DNA from: Echria macrotheca
Taxonomy: Eukaryota; Ascomycota; Sordariomycetes; Sordariales; Schizotheciaceae
Direction: 5' to 3'
DNA: 64,000 nt
Assembly: GCA_030411725.1 (NCBI GenBank)
Contig: MU839832.1
Coordinates: forward strand, 1,302,001 to 1,366,000
Within the stretch, counting starts at the first letter, position 1. Each line of letters starts with the position of its first letter. Shown in pieces: positions 40,129 to 50,157 of the stretch. The notes below the pieces were generated by a model. The model searched no databases. It saw only the letters and a list, made by a program, of their open reading frames with translations, and was not told the origin of the DNA. Both the position numbers and the translations under genes were made by a program.

Positions 40129-41334
40129 TCATCGTCGATCGGGCGTCGAAGGCGACGACAACAAACCCGCCCTCGCCCCCTTTCTCAACTTCTGAAAAGA
40201 AGTCAAAACAGTCTGATACTGCTCCCTCGCCACCTCCCCAACTCCCGAATCCGAACCCATAATCGACCCGCCCAGCGCAAGTATATCGCACCCGAGCTTC
40301 AACACATCCTCCACATCTCCCTGTTCCTCCTCCTCCTTGTCTTCCTCGACATCAAGCACCCGCTCGGCCAGCCCCTCTGCAGGCACTACATACCCCCTCT
40401 GCACCTTGATCAGCAACACGTTCATCCACCCCGCCAGCTCCATCAGCGCGTTATACACCCGCTTCAGCTCCTCAAAACACACAATCTGCTCGCCGCGGCT
40501 GTCCCGTCCGCCCGCGCCAATCCAGCGCGGCATCCACACCGTCAGCGCCTTGAGGAGCACGTCCGAGCTGCAGAACAGATAGACATGTCCATACTCGCCC
40601 AGGAAATCCCGCAGGCGTAGATCGCGGATAGCCTCAACTGCCTGGTGGACCGATTCAATCTCTACCTTGAGCGATATCTCGGCGGCAGTGATTTCATCAG
40701 TAGACAGAAGAATCCCGGTCTTGTTGTACACCGAGTTAGGCCCGAAGTAGACTGCCCAGCTACTGCCTCCTCCTCCTCCTCCTTTCGCCTTTTTCGACAA
40801 ATCCCTCTTGGACGAGGGAGGCGAAGACGGCGTGGCGAGAGTGGGCGAAGAACGAGCGACACTCCCCACCCAAACAGGCAGCGCCAACTTCGCCCTGGTC
40901 CTGCGCGACGCGAGCTGCGTGGATTCGTGGTACAGCACGCGGCCGCGGAACTCCTGGCTGCCCGCGGGATGCACCGCCTGGTCGAGGTGGGACACGTCGT
41001 CCCAGCGGAAGGTGTAGATCTCGCCCGTAACCGTGGTCTCCCAGATGGGCGGGAATGTGGTTTCGTCTCGGCGCCAGAGGCCGGGCTGGTGGTCGGGAGA
41101 TGTTTTCGGAATGGGAGGCGCTTCCGAGGGCTCGGGCATGCGGGGCGGGGAGGAGTAGTCAAAGTGGATTGTTGATACGCTGCGAGATGTGGTTAGGGAT
41201 CTTGTCATCTTGTAAATAAGGGGAGGGGCGTGGTACATGGGGTTGAAGTTGACCGTGTTTTGAGACTCTTGGTCTTTTGTCTTCCTGGCGGAGGACTTCA
41301 TTTTGTCGTTTGGATTGATCCTCATTGTTGGCAT
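40129..41334 (-). CDS. RNase H-fold protein with degenerate active site
   Basis: This encodes about 401 residues from the ATG at 41334; the frame is open further up but only to a GTG, and later ATGs are possible. The central part (residues ~150-325) is a paralog of the RNase H at 42351-43067: SWAVYFGPNSVYNKTGILL parallels AWGVYFGDGSRHNERGLL, and LTVWMPRWIGAGGRDSRG parallels LTLWIEGWIRSGGRRSRN. Of the four catalytic acids, the first Asp becomes Gly (VWVGSVAR against VWFDGACR), the Glu is kept (AAEIS), the second Asp becomes Ser (FCSSD against ICSDS) and the third is lost (PAEGLAE against READRLA). A Gly/Ser/Lys-rich insert (~residues 162-191) separates the first strands. A C-terminal helical extension with an acidic EEDKEEEEQGDVED stretch follows. 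It is probably not a nuclease; a binding role is inferred. Confidence 0.75.
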   Translation of the reverse strand: MPTMRINPNDKMKSSARKTKDQESQNTVNFNPMYHAPPLIYKMTRSLTTSRSVSTIHFDYSSPPRMPEPSEAPPIPKTSPDHQPGLWRRDETTFPPIWETTVTGEIYTFRWDDVSHLDQAVHPAGSQEFRGRVLYHESTQLASRRTRAKLALPVWVGSVARSSPTLATPSSPPSSKRDLSKKAKGGGGGGSSWAVYFGPNSVYNKTGILLSTDEITAAEISLKVEIESVHQAVEAIRDLRLRDFLGEYGHVYLFCSSDVLLKALTVWMPRWIGAGGRDSRGEQIVCFEELKRVYNALMELAGWMNVLLIKVQRGYVVPAEGLAERVLDVEEDKEEEEQGDVEDVLKLGCDILALGGSIMGSDSGVGEVAREQYQTVLTSFQKLRKGARAGLLSSPSTPDRR

Positions 41335-42350
41335 ACGCAAGGTCAAGGTTGGGTTTGTAATGGATGCGCAAGGTTTGAGGTTTGGATGTGGGGAAAGTGG
41401 AAGAGACGGGTTACCTCCCCTGGGTGAAGAAAGTGAGGTGTGGGAGGGTTTTGTGAGGAGGAAGGAGAGGTACCGTTGTGCTGCCACTTGAAAAAAGTTC
41501 AGCACAGTGGGGCTAGGAATTCACACTCTAGCTTTGGAATCGACCGTTAAATCATAGCTAAGTTGTTCAGATGAGGTGTGTGAGGCGGGTGGATCGGTTG
41601 AAAGACGAGGCTGTGGTGCTCGAAGCGGGGGCAACACGGTTCCGACAACCTCCTGAAGAGTTTTCACCTCTCAGTCAAGAGATGGGATGATATGAAAGAT
41701 GAGAAAGGGGAAACCAAAGGTGGAAAAGGGCAAGAGCCCGCCGCCGACGATCCTTTTTGGCACGCAGCCTTCTTGTTGGCGGTCTTACTTGTGCCTGTGG
41801 AGACCATTCTGGTATTCGACACATCAGAGATAAAATGTGATGTGATGGCCGTTTCAGTCCTTCCATTCATCATAAGGCCTTCGCATTCGTGACAAAAGCT
41901 TCTGTGTTTATGAAAGGACTTTAGCAGCACAGGCCTTGGACTTGGGTTAGCTACATATGTGCGTCACAAGGTATGCCCGTGTATCAGATCTGGCTCTATT
42001 TTCGCGGCACCATCCCGACAATTTGTGCTATGATTAAAAAGCAGCGGCGGAGATTGGTGTATACGAATATACCTACCTTATGATCCCATCTAGGAGACCT
42101 TGAGTAACTGAGTAAATCTAGTGATACGCGCCAGCAGAATAAACAGTCTTGTCAAACCCTCTCCATACGAATAGTCTTGCCCCAGCATTACCACAACCTC
42201 ACCAAAACAAATCGAGTACCCTCTCTCTACAATATAAACATTCGAAAACACCGCCTCTTGTCCCCATGTGAAGCCAAAATGACTTCGCTATGAATGGACT
42301 CGTCTTACACGGCTCCGAAAACTGCCCCTTCCAGTAGTACCCTGGGTCGA
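41335..42350. other. intergenic region between RNase H paralogs
   Basis: I see no gene. The open frames near 41664-41930 lie on both strands and lack motifs. The region includes the promoter of the degenerate paralog and the 3' flank of the intact RNase H gene. Confidence 0.5.
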
Positions 42351-43067
42351 TTACGCTGGCCACACGGACCAACAATACTCCTCCGTCGCTGGTCTAATGC
42401 TGGGCATGTATACCGGGGCTGTCTCATTGAGCGGTTCGTTGGCGAGTCTATCGGCTTCCCGGTTCATCTCGCGAGGAACGTGCCAAAAGACGATCCAGAT
42501 GTTGTGGAACAGGGCCAGGTCCCGCAGCTGCTCGTAAACCGTCCTCAGAACGTCGAAATGGGCCACCTCGTTATTCCGAGACCTCCTTCCACCGGACCTA
42601 ATCCAACCCTCAATCCAGAGCGTCATCGACTTGACGAGATATTCCGAGTCGGAGCAGATTTGGATCTCATCAAAGTGTCTCGCGTTGGCTCGGTTTTTCA
42701 GCAGGTCAAGGTCGTGCAAGATTCTGCGTATGCTTGCCACCGTCTGCACGAGTCCCTCAATCTCGGCGCGGCTGTTCGTCTGGGGAGCACTGGACTTGAG
42801 GAGACCGCGCTCGTTGTGTCGAGAGCCGTCTCCAAAATACACGCCCCACGCGGCACGGGCGTACGGTGAGCCGTTGTTACGACAAGCGCCGTCGAACCAC
42901 ACGAATACCGACCGGGTTCTTGGTTTTTCGTGGTACCCCGCGGCATCGTAGTACAATTCCTCGACTGGATTCCAGACTTTTCTTGCTTCGGGGTGTGCTG
43001 GCGTCTCGTAGGGAATGCCATTGGGGGGCTGGACTGGAAATATGTATTGGGTAGGACCAGGCGGCAT
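42351..43067 (-). CDS. RNase H (type 1) domain protein
   Basis: This is an intronless 238-residue protein that should cleave RNA in RNA-DNA hybrids. All four catalytic acids are present: VWFDGACR (Asp59), NSRAEIEGL (Glu102), ICSDSEYLV (Asp140) and MNREADRLAN (Asp206). The spacing is normal for RNase HI. The N-terminal ~50 residues are Pro-rich (PGPTQYIFPVQPPNGIPYETP) with no hybrid-binding domain, unlike the classical RNH1, so this is one of the fungal RNase H-like proteins of unclear biological role. The frame is open upstream to a GTG; the first ATG is at 43067. It is followed in the same direction by its degenerate paralog, which suggests tandem duplication. It shares a 0.5-kb divergent promoter with the orphan gene at 43570. 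Confidence 0.9.
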   Translation of the reverse strand: MPPGPTQYIFPVQPPNGIPYETPAHPEARKVWNPVEELYYDAAGYHEKPRTRSVFVWFDGACRNNGSPYARAAWGVYFGDGSRHNERGLLKSSAPQTNSRAEIEGLVQTVASIRRILHDLDLLKNRANARHFDEIQICSDSEYLVKSMTLWIEGWIRSGGRRSRNNEVAHFDVLRTVYEQLRDLALFHNIWIVFWHVPREMNREADRLANEPLNETAPVYMPSIRPATEEYCWSVWPA

Positions 43068-43569
43068 TTTGGCGTCTTGATGTGTGTGTGCCTCTGGTGC
43101 TGCCACTTTTCTCGGTGGTGTTCGACTTGAAGAAGCGAAATGGTGAGAGACTGTTGAGAGGTTGAGAGGTGAGAGGTCAAATTTTAAGTGGCGGTCGAGA
43201 TGAGCACACGAGGCGCTTTCCCTAACAAGGCTAGGTAGGCTTGGTTGTTAGGCCGCCCCTGCCAGGAACCACCACTTTTGCCGTGGCGATGACATCGCCT
43301 CCGAGTCGCGCAATGGCCACAATCACACACGGTGGTGTTGTGAGGCGAAAATAGGTAGGCCCGACCTCTGTGAAGGGGCAATGGCCAGTCTAGCCCGGTG
43401 GCCCGGATTCTGCGTCTCGGTTTCCTCGATACTACCTGCGCGGCTCGTCGATGTTGAAGCAGGAAAAGAGAAACGGTGACCAAGCGACCAACATCAGGAA
43501 ACAACGTCTGTACGACAATCCAGTCGCGAACTCGTCAGTGATAGCAGAGGAAACAACAAACACAAGACA
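43068..43569. promoter_or_regulatory. divergent promoter of RNase H and orphan gene
   Basis: These 502 bases separate the RNase H gene (minus, start 43067) from the gene at 43570 (plus), so both promoters must lie here. I see CCTAGG-like elements near 43229 but no clear TATA box. Confidence 0.5.
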
Positions 43570-44238
43570 ATGTATAAACCAGGCAAGTACGTGAGGAAGG
43601 TCATTCCATCACGGACGCCAGAACTCGCCATGTCGACGGTCCGCACAGCCATAAATTCCCTGAACCCTCCACAGATTTCCGGGTCCCCAGTTGCATCCCC
43701 CAATTCAGCAGCTTTGCGACATCAAGTTAATTTCAACACGATGACTTCGCCAACCGATAGTCCATCATCCCCATCGCCGACAATGCCGAAGAGGCCAGTC
43801 TTCTGGAAACTTGCCAGAGAATTCCACTGCCCCAAGTGGCAAATTCAATACTGGCGGAACTATCCGGTCAATACGCCCATCGTCGACGGCAAATGCATCG
43901 ACCCAGCCACTGGAGATGTCAAGGAGGTAACCACGCCCACATACGGGGACGACACGCCCCTGGATGAAATACGCGTACGCGAAAATGAGCAGCTGGGACC
44001 ACCGGCTGTCTTCGTCGAAATTCGCAGCAGCACCACGCAACAGATAATAAACCGGAATATGGCACTTCCGCTGGAGCTAGTACTGACGGATATCGCCCAC
44101 GTCATTCGCGACAGAGGCCTCAAAGTCAACTCGCTTATTGTCACGCCCTACTACATCTCGGTCGCCATGGGCATGGATTCGGAAGAGTTCGAGGCCGTCT
44201 GTAGGGACATTTTCCTGGGAAGGAGACTAGGAGGGTGA
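43570..44238 (+). CDS. conserved-looking orphan protein
   Basis: This is an intronless 222-residue protein with no family I recognise. The N-terminal ~75 residues are Ser/Pro-rich and likely disordered (SPTDSPSSPSPTMPKRP). The rest looks globular: FWKLAREFHCPKWQIQYWRNYP, then PAVFVEIRSSTTQQIINRNM, LPLELVLTDIAHVIRDRGLKVN and SLIVTPYYISVAMGMD, with alternating hydrophobic residues consistent with an alpha/beta domain. No signal peptide or membrane segment is visible. Internal ATGs at 43630, 43738 and 43783 are alternative starts that would trim only the disordered part. The frame is free of stops on a strand where no competing gene exists, which supports it as real. Confidence 0.65.
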   Translation: MYKPGKYVRKVIPSRTPELAMSTVRTAINSLNPPQISGSPVASPNSAALRHQVNFNTMTSPTDSPSSPSPTMPKRPVFWKLAREFHCPKWQIQYWRNYPVNTPIVDGKCIDPATGDVKEVTTPTYGDDTPLDEIRVRENEQLGPPAVFVEIRSSTTQQIINRNMALPLELVLTDIAHVIRDRGLKVNSLIVTPYYISVAMGMDSEEFEAVCRDIFLGRRLGG

Positions 44239-45411
44239 AGCTAAAACATGGCAGTACGATGGAGTTCGTGGATACCTGCTATGTTAGACTAAGCGTTGGG
44301 GGAGGGCCGAAACCATGACTATAGTCTTTCTATCGACAGTGACGACCGCCGAATCTCTCTTTTAGGGGGCTTCCCGATTAGCGTTGAGTTCAGTTTCAGA
44401 GGAATAGACCTTTTGTTGAGATTACCTACTCTGAAATTCTATCAAGGATGTGACCCCGTCCATTCATGGAGCTCCAACACAACCATCTGGGAGTTTTCCC
44501 TCACCGATGACAGATTAAATTCCACAGTTATGAATCCGCCTCACCTGTCTCGGATATACTTTTGTTCATTGGGCATCCATAGTTCTCCTATCCAAGTTAC
44601 TGGGGGTTGAACTCTTCAAACCCCCGGGCTGGTATGCAGCTTTACCGAGGTAAATCTTGTCTCTGGAGCTTAAATACCATTCAACAGTGCTATGGCGGAC
44701 AGCGAAGTTGAACTCACCATGTCACCATGCAACCTACCTGGTGAGAATTCCTTCCTGCTACCGAGCGGGGGTGCCAAGTATTCCCAGCCATCGACTCACC
44801 AGTCCGGTGAATAACATCCTCGTCCGCGACCAGCACCCGTCCCCCCCTCTAACCGCCGGCAAGGCATACATGCGATCCAACAACACCTCCTCCTCTTTAT
44901 GGCCGGTCACGATGGGACTCAGAAGAGGGGGACCAAAGACTCTGTGCCTCTTTGCCAAGGGTCTTGAATCAAACCGTCAGAGCGGCCACTGGCTTGGCGT
45001 CGCTGGATCCAAGGCTGCCACCCACACCGGATGTAACAGGCCGACTGTAGACCTACAGCAAACAGCTGCGCCGTGTCGATAGCTCACTCCTACAACCCGC
45101 CGCTGGCCGTGACGTGTCCATCGACACCCCGCACGTGTACAGCCGGGTCGAACCAACTGCATTGCCGTGTCCAGAAAGGTTCACAGTAGAAAAAACCTCG
45201 TCTGCCTTGCCCTCCAGGAAATAGGAATACCGATCCCGGTCCCGCCTAGGACTCCTCCACCTTGGCATGTTGGACTTACACCTCCCGCCGTGACTATAAA
45301 GTCTCGTCACCTCACCTCTACGCCTCTCGACTTAGGTCCATACACCAAGTAACCCCCACCGGAAAAAGCCCTCCCAATCTCAAAAGAAATATCGAAAAAT
45401 AAAAATAAAAA
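44239..45411. other. 1.2-kb intergenic stretch
   Basis: I see no gene. An open frame at 44296-44610 has only a TTG at its beginning, and the one at 44657-45082 shows no motif. The A-rich bases 45381-45411 form the leader of the next gene. Confidence 0.5.
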
Positions 45412-45856
45412 ATGAAACTCCAAACCCTCGCCGCCGCCCTCCTCGGCCTCACCACCACCACCACCACCGCCTTCCAACTCGACTTCTACATCGGCTCCAA
45501 CTGCCGCTCCGCCCACCTAGGCCGCTTCGACTCCTTCTTCCACGTCTGCGGCACGCCCCCCGTGAACTCGGCCTCGGTCGTAATCTCCAACAACATCCCC
45601 GAAGACTCCGCCAGGCGTATGTCACCTTTCCCCCTTTTTTGGAGATCATGAGACATCATTAACACCAAAAAAAGAGGTCCACTTCTACAGACATCCAAGC
45701 TACGCAGGCTGCTCGGGCTCGAGCGTCGTTGTTGCCCGGTCCGGGTGTATCAACTTTTCCGGCGGGACGCCAAAGGGCTGGCAGACGCAGCATCTCGGGA
45801 CACCGGGGAGGCGGGATGCGAATGAGACGGTTGTGGCTGTTGAGTTTGAGGCGTGA
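45412..45856 (+). CDS. small secreted cysteine-containing protein
   Basis: This encodes 128 residues in two exons (45412-45616 and 45675-45856) with a 58-nt intron (GTATGT...AAAG). The joined frame reads EDSARQVHFYRHP. Residues 1-~20 (MKLQTLAAALLGLTTTTTTA) form a signal peptide. The mature protein has four cysteines (NCRS, VCGT, GCSG, GCIN), enough for two disulfides, and is rich in beta-prone residues (FQLDFYIGSNC, SASVVISNN, SVVVARSGC, ETVVAVEFEA). The layout resembles small fungal secreted proteins of a beta-sandwich type with unknown function. A single N-glycosylation site (NET) lies near the end. No named family was recognised. Confidence 0.75.
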
Positions 45857-46326
45857 TGAATTCGGGACAAAAAAATGTGGTTGACGTGCTTTTATGAATG
45901 GATACGATGGCAATGACGATACCAATGGTGTACATGACGGAAAGTAGGTCCAATTACATGTAAGGGGTTAAGGGGTTTTAATGCACGCACAACTTGAGAT
46001 ATCCCGGTTTGTCAAGTACCGGGCCAAAAAGAACCGAGTCTTCGATACCAAAGTGCCCCAAAACTCAGAGTATAACGTCCTGAATGTTGTATAGGAGACA
46101 AATGAAATTTTGGATATGCTCTATCCAAGGTATTGCTGCACACGGGGCGGGAAACCGGTTCCCCCTTTGAACAGGGCCAGCCAGCCCCCCCTTTTCACCC
46201 CCAACACCACCACTCCATACTCCAACATATCATATCCAGGTATACCGACCGAGAGTATATCCCACACTCCCTCTCAAACAAAAGAGAGAGAAAAAAATAA
46301 ACAAAAGAAATAGCCAAAAAGAGTGA
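45857..46326. other. intergenic region between convergent genes
   Basis: This is the 3' flank of the small secreted protein gene (plus) and of the P450 gene (minus). I see nothing coding. An A-rich tract lies at 46280-46320. Confidence 0.5.
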
Positions 46327-48353
46327 TCAAGCCCACCTCCAAGCCCCAGGCACATCCCCCTCAACCACACTCCTCTTCCACCCATTCCTCATCCCCTCAC
46401 CCCCAAAAAACTCAAGCGAATCCGAATCCGAACAACTCGAGCTCTCATCGCGATACGACATCATCCCCGGCTCGGGACTCGAATCCCGCACGGTAATAAG
46501 AACATCGTGATCACTCTCGCTCTCGACCTCGTCTCCCCCCACCATCTTCTCCTCCACATCGACCGGATACTCCGAAAAGGGATACCCGCTCGTCTCCCCC
46601 TTCTCCTTGTCATCCATCTCCCTTGACGCGGCGTACATCTCCCGCATCCTTGCCCTCTTCCCTTCGTCGCGCGGAACGAGATCAAACTCGAACCGCGACG
46701 GCTTGGCGATCAGCAGCGGCGTGTAGTCGTTCCAGTGCACCGGCACCTCGGCGCCCGTGGCGCGGTCGCGCCGCTTGCGAATCCCAAAAGCCCAGGCGAG
46801 CCCGCCCATCGCTAAAAACAAATCCTGCTCGACGATGGGGATGCCCTGGCACGTGCGGCGGCCGAAGCCGAACTGGGAGAAGCCGCTGAGGTTGGGGTAC
46901 TGCGTGAGCGGCGCGCGGAAGGTCGGGAAGGACGGGTCGAGCCAGCGGCCGGGGTTGAAGGTTTCCGCGTCGGGGTAGGTTGTCTCGTCGCGGGTGATGG
47001 ACCTGGCGTGTTCTGTCAGTGTCACGGCTGTCGGAGTCGGGCTGAAGACAGGACTTACCATTCCAGAGCGTGAATCGTAGCGCCAGCCGGGATGAAGTAC
47101 CCGTTCCACACATCGTCCTTCTCCACAGCATGCGGAATGCCAGTAGGAACAGGCGGCCGCCAGCGGATAACCTCCTTGACCACCGCCCTCAGCGTAGGCA
47201 GCTTCTCCCGGTCCTCCCACTGCGGACACCTCCCATCCCCGAGCACCGAGTCGATCTCGTTCTGAAGCTTGAGCTGCCACTCTGGGTAGTGGCACATCGC
47301 CAGCAGATAGCTCTGAATCGGACTGCCAATGGTAAGCGCGCCAGCAATCGCCATCAGCCCGACGACCCGCATCGCCTCGTCGACCTCGCCCTCCTTCCTC
47401 TTCCCCTTGCTCTCCGCCACCCCCTTCTTCGTCTCCAGAAAAGTGCGAATAAAGCTCGGCTCGGCCCGGTCGCGCTCGACCATGTCCTTGACGAACCCGA
47501 CGTTGGCGCGGAACAGCTCGGCCTCGAGCGCGTGCCTCTTGGCCTCCTTCTTCTTCCACGGGCTGATCGCAGCCGGCACGTGCCGCAGGACAGAGATCAG
47601 GTTGGGCAGCGCGCCCGAGGGACTGATGGTCTCGAGCAGGCCAAAGGTCGTGTGGCGCAGCACCTGGGCCGGGTGCGCGGAGCCCCAGCTCAGACGCGAG
47701 ACGGTCCGCGACGTGAACTGCTCGACCCACTCGATGTACTGCTCGGGCGCGTGCCACATCATGTACAGGAACCGGTCGCGCTCGAGCGAGGGGTAGCCGT
47801 GCAGCGAGGCGAGCGCGCTGGTGTGCATCAGGTGGTTGCAGAGCTTGCGCTGGCGCTTCCATGTGTCTGATCATCCCAAACGTTTTAGTCATAGGATGAA
47901 AAAGAGGACACCAGAGAAAAAGGCTTACCGGTCTTGCCCAGCAGTGCCAAGTAGTCGCCGCTCGTGCGGTTGTCGGGCAGGTTGGGGATCATGGGCCGGT
48001 CCGAGTAGATGACGGCCCGGCGCGAGAGGAGGTCGTGTGCGATTTGTTCCGACGAAATCCACACGTGGACTGTGCCGAAGATCTTGGTCTGGTAGATCGG
48101 GCCGTATGTCTTGCTCCACTCGTAAAACTTGAGCCACGAGCCCTTTTCGGGGATGTCGTGTACTCGACCGATGTAAGGGAGGCCTGTGGATCGTTGTTAA
48201 CACGGAAACTCAAGAGTAAGACCGGCGGATGGTCGTACCCATTGGTCCGGGCAAGCGCTTCACACCCGGAGGCAGACGTTTCCTCTGAAGGAACTTGTTC
48301 ACGCCTACCCAGGCTATCCCGATGGCGACGAGGAAGAGAAGTACACAGGCCAT
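46327..48353 (-). CDS. cytochrome P450
   Basis: This encodes 617 residues in four exons (48239-48353, 47929-48183, 47059-47866, 46327-47002) with introns of 55-62 nt. The N-terminus is a membrane anchor (MACVLLFLVAIGIAWVGV) followed by a basic stretch and the proline hinge LPPGVKRLPGPMGLP. The ExxR motif is EVIR, the meander has FNPGRW, and the heme loop FGFGRRTCQG puts the thiolate ligand near Cys444. The I-helix reads AGALTIGSP where AG(x)(D/E)T is usual, so the acidic residue for oxygen activation is replaced by Leu. The protein ends in a ~100-residue acidic, Ser-rich tail past the normal P450 end (LVPR). It is anchored to the ER and would hydroxylate a small molecule; the substrate is unknown. 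No secondary-metabolism backbone gene is close by. Confidence 0.9.
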
Positions 48354-50157
48354 GATGGTCGACTGGCGAGCCTAATCCGTAAAAGCTGAAGAGCGGTATA
48401 TGAAGTCTTGTGAATCAAGGAAGGTGAGTGAAAAGGAGAGATAGGAGTGTGTGTGATGATGAGTCTGTGATGCTGGATGGAAGATCTAGATCTCTCCTTT
48501 TTATCAATCATTGCTCCGGCAGCAGAAAAGAAATCCGGGGTTGAGGAGGCGCCCATCATGCCCTCATTGCATCAGACCACCCTCTTCATCTCCTCTTCGC
48601 CCTGTAGGGACGACATGTCGAACCCGATGATACAGCATCGCCGCGCCGCGCATATGCTGGAATCCAAACAACAAACATGTCGGGTGAGGGACTGTCAGGC
48701 CTGGTCTGGAACAACATGGTAATGTTGCGGGAGGACAATAATCTCCGACCGGATATCTCGTTGTGTGTTGGGAAGTTTCCATGCGCCATGCGCCTTTGAC
48801 GCAACGTTAGTAAGCCTGTCAAAGGTTTGATGGCAGCGGCGCTAAGAAACAGACTCGTTGTTGACAGCACTGGGGCGACAAGTTGACAGTAGGAAGGGGC
48901 TTTCATTGGCCCCGGGCCACAGCTACATGACCCCCATACATTAGTTTCGCGTGGAATCGGCTGACCCGCATGAAGAAGCATCAGGCCGAAACATGGAATC
49001 TTCGGGGTCCCGGTTCTGCGTAGAACTAGGTAATGACAGCGCTGGGGGGAGACAAGCAGCTCTAGCGTGCCATCAGGCGGCTGTCATGATAGACCTGACA
49101 GGTAGCAGTAGGTCGTCTTCTGTTGACAGGACCTGGGTCTGGGTCCTTTGCCGAAGAGCATTCGAGGACCTGGACCGACTGCTCGCACGGTGGGGAGTTG
49201 GAAGCATGAACTTGCCACACCACCACTTTCTGACCCTAGCTTGTATCAGACTTGGCTGGTCTTGTTGACATAAAGCTGCCGCGTGGAAGAAAAAACCCTC
49301 ATACCTGGTAATTACACCCTTCAGACCATTTTCTGAGGGAAAGCTTTTGGTATGGCATATCGATCTTCGTCAACATATTGACGAGATGCGTGATATCAAG
49401 CTTTGCGTGTTTGTTTGTTTACTCTCGCCCAGGGGGGGCTCGTCTCGAAATGTCATCCTTTCTCGACGGCATTGCTTCCTACGCAACATTGATAACGACA
49501 GACTTGTGAGGGGAACATAACATGCGAATGATGTGCCGCCGAGGCATGAGAATGATGTCGGCCTGGGCTCGACGGCCTGGTTCGACAGCTGAAGACAGCG
49601 CTCGCCACAGGCGGTCGGACCCTGCAACTTGTTCAACTTGCGGAAACACGAGAGTCTACCTGCTTCGAGATGTCAGCGCCGCCTTAGCTCTAAGCTAAGG
49701 CTGGGGTAATACTGACGTAAGATGCCTGGCGACCTTGCTCGCTGACACGACGTCGCGCTAACATCTTGATTCCAAACTGCCAGCTAAGATCAGCCCAACA
49801 ACGACAAAGTAGAGGAATGGCTGTCCGTAGCAAAGTTCAATTCACTTGTCTCATCTGGGTCCCAGAACCATTTTTGAACACTAATTAGTATTTTGTCTAT
49901 CTCGGGAGGAAATGGTCACGGATGGTCGACAGCCGCAGCTATTTCGCCACGCATGCGAGACTCCCCGCTCCAGACTCGCTCCCAACTAACAACCATCGAC
50001 AGACCGGGTGCGAGACCGTCTCCTAGTTACCGAGACTCCGCAGCACGCGAAGTCAATACCGAAGGAACGGACCGCTTGTCAAATCGTCCAAAACAACAGA
50101 GCTCACATCCTGGGTCATGTTAGCCTTGCGCCGCCTACGGTTTGCATCAATAAAAAC
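48354..50157. other. 1.8-kb gene-free stretch
   Basis: I see no gene. The first ~200 bases are the P450 promoter. Open frames at 48477-48722, 48586-48981, 48951-49268 and 49370-49636 overlap on opposite strands and lack motifs. A short inverted repeat (CTTAGCTCTAAGCTAAGG) sits at 49683-49700. Confidence 0.5.

Noticed and set aside
49683..49700. Short inverted repeat as a possible small RNA or terminator
   Set aside because: It is only a short hairpin without conserved context; such palindromes are frequent by chance.
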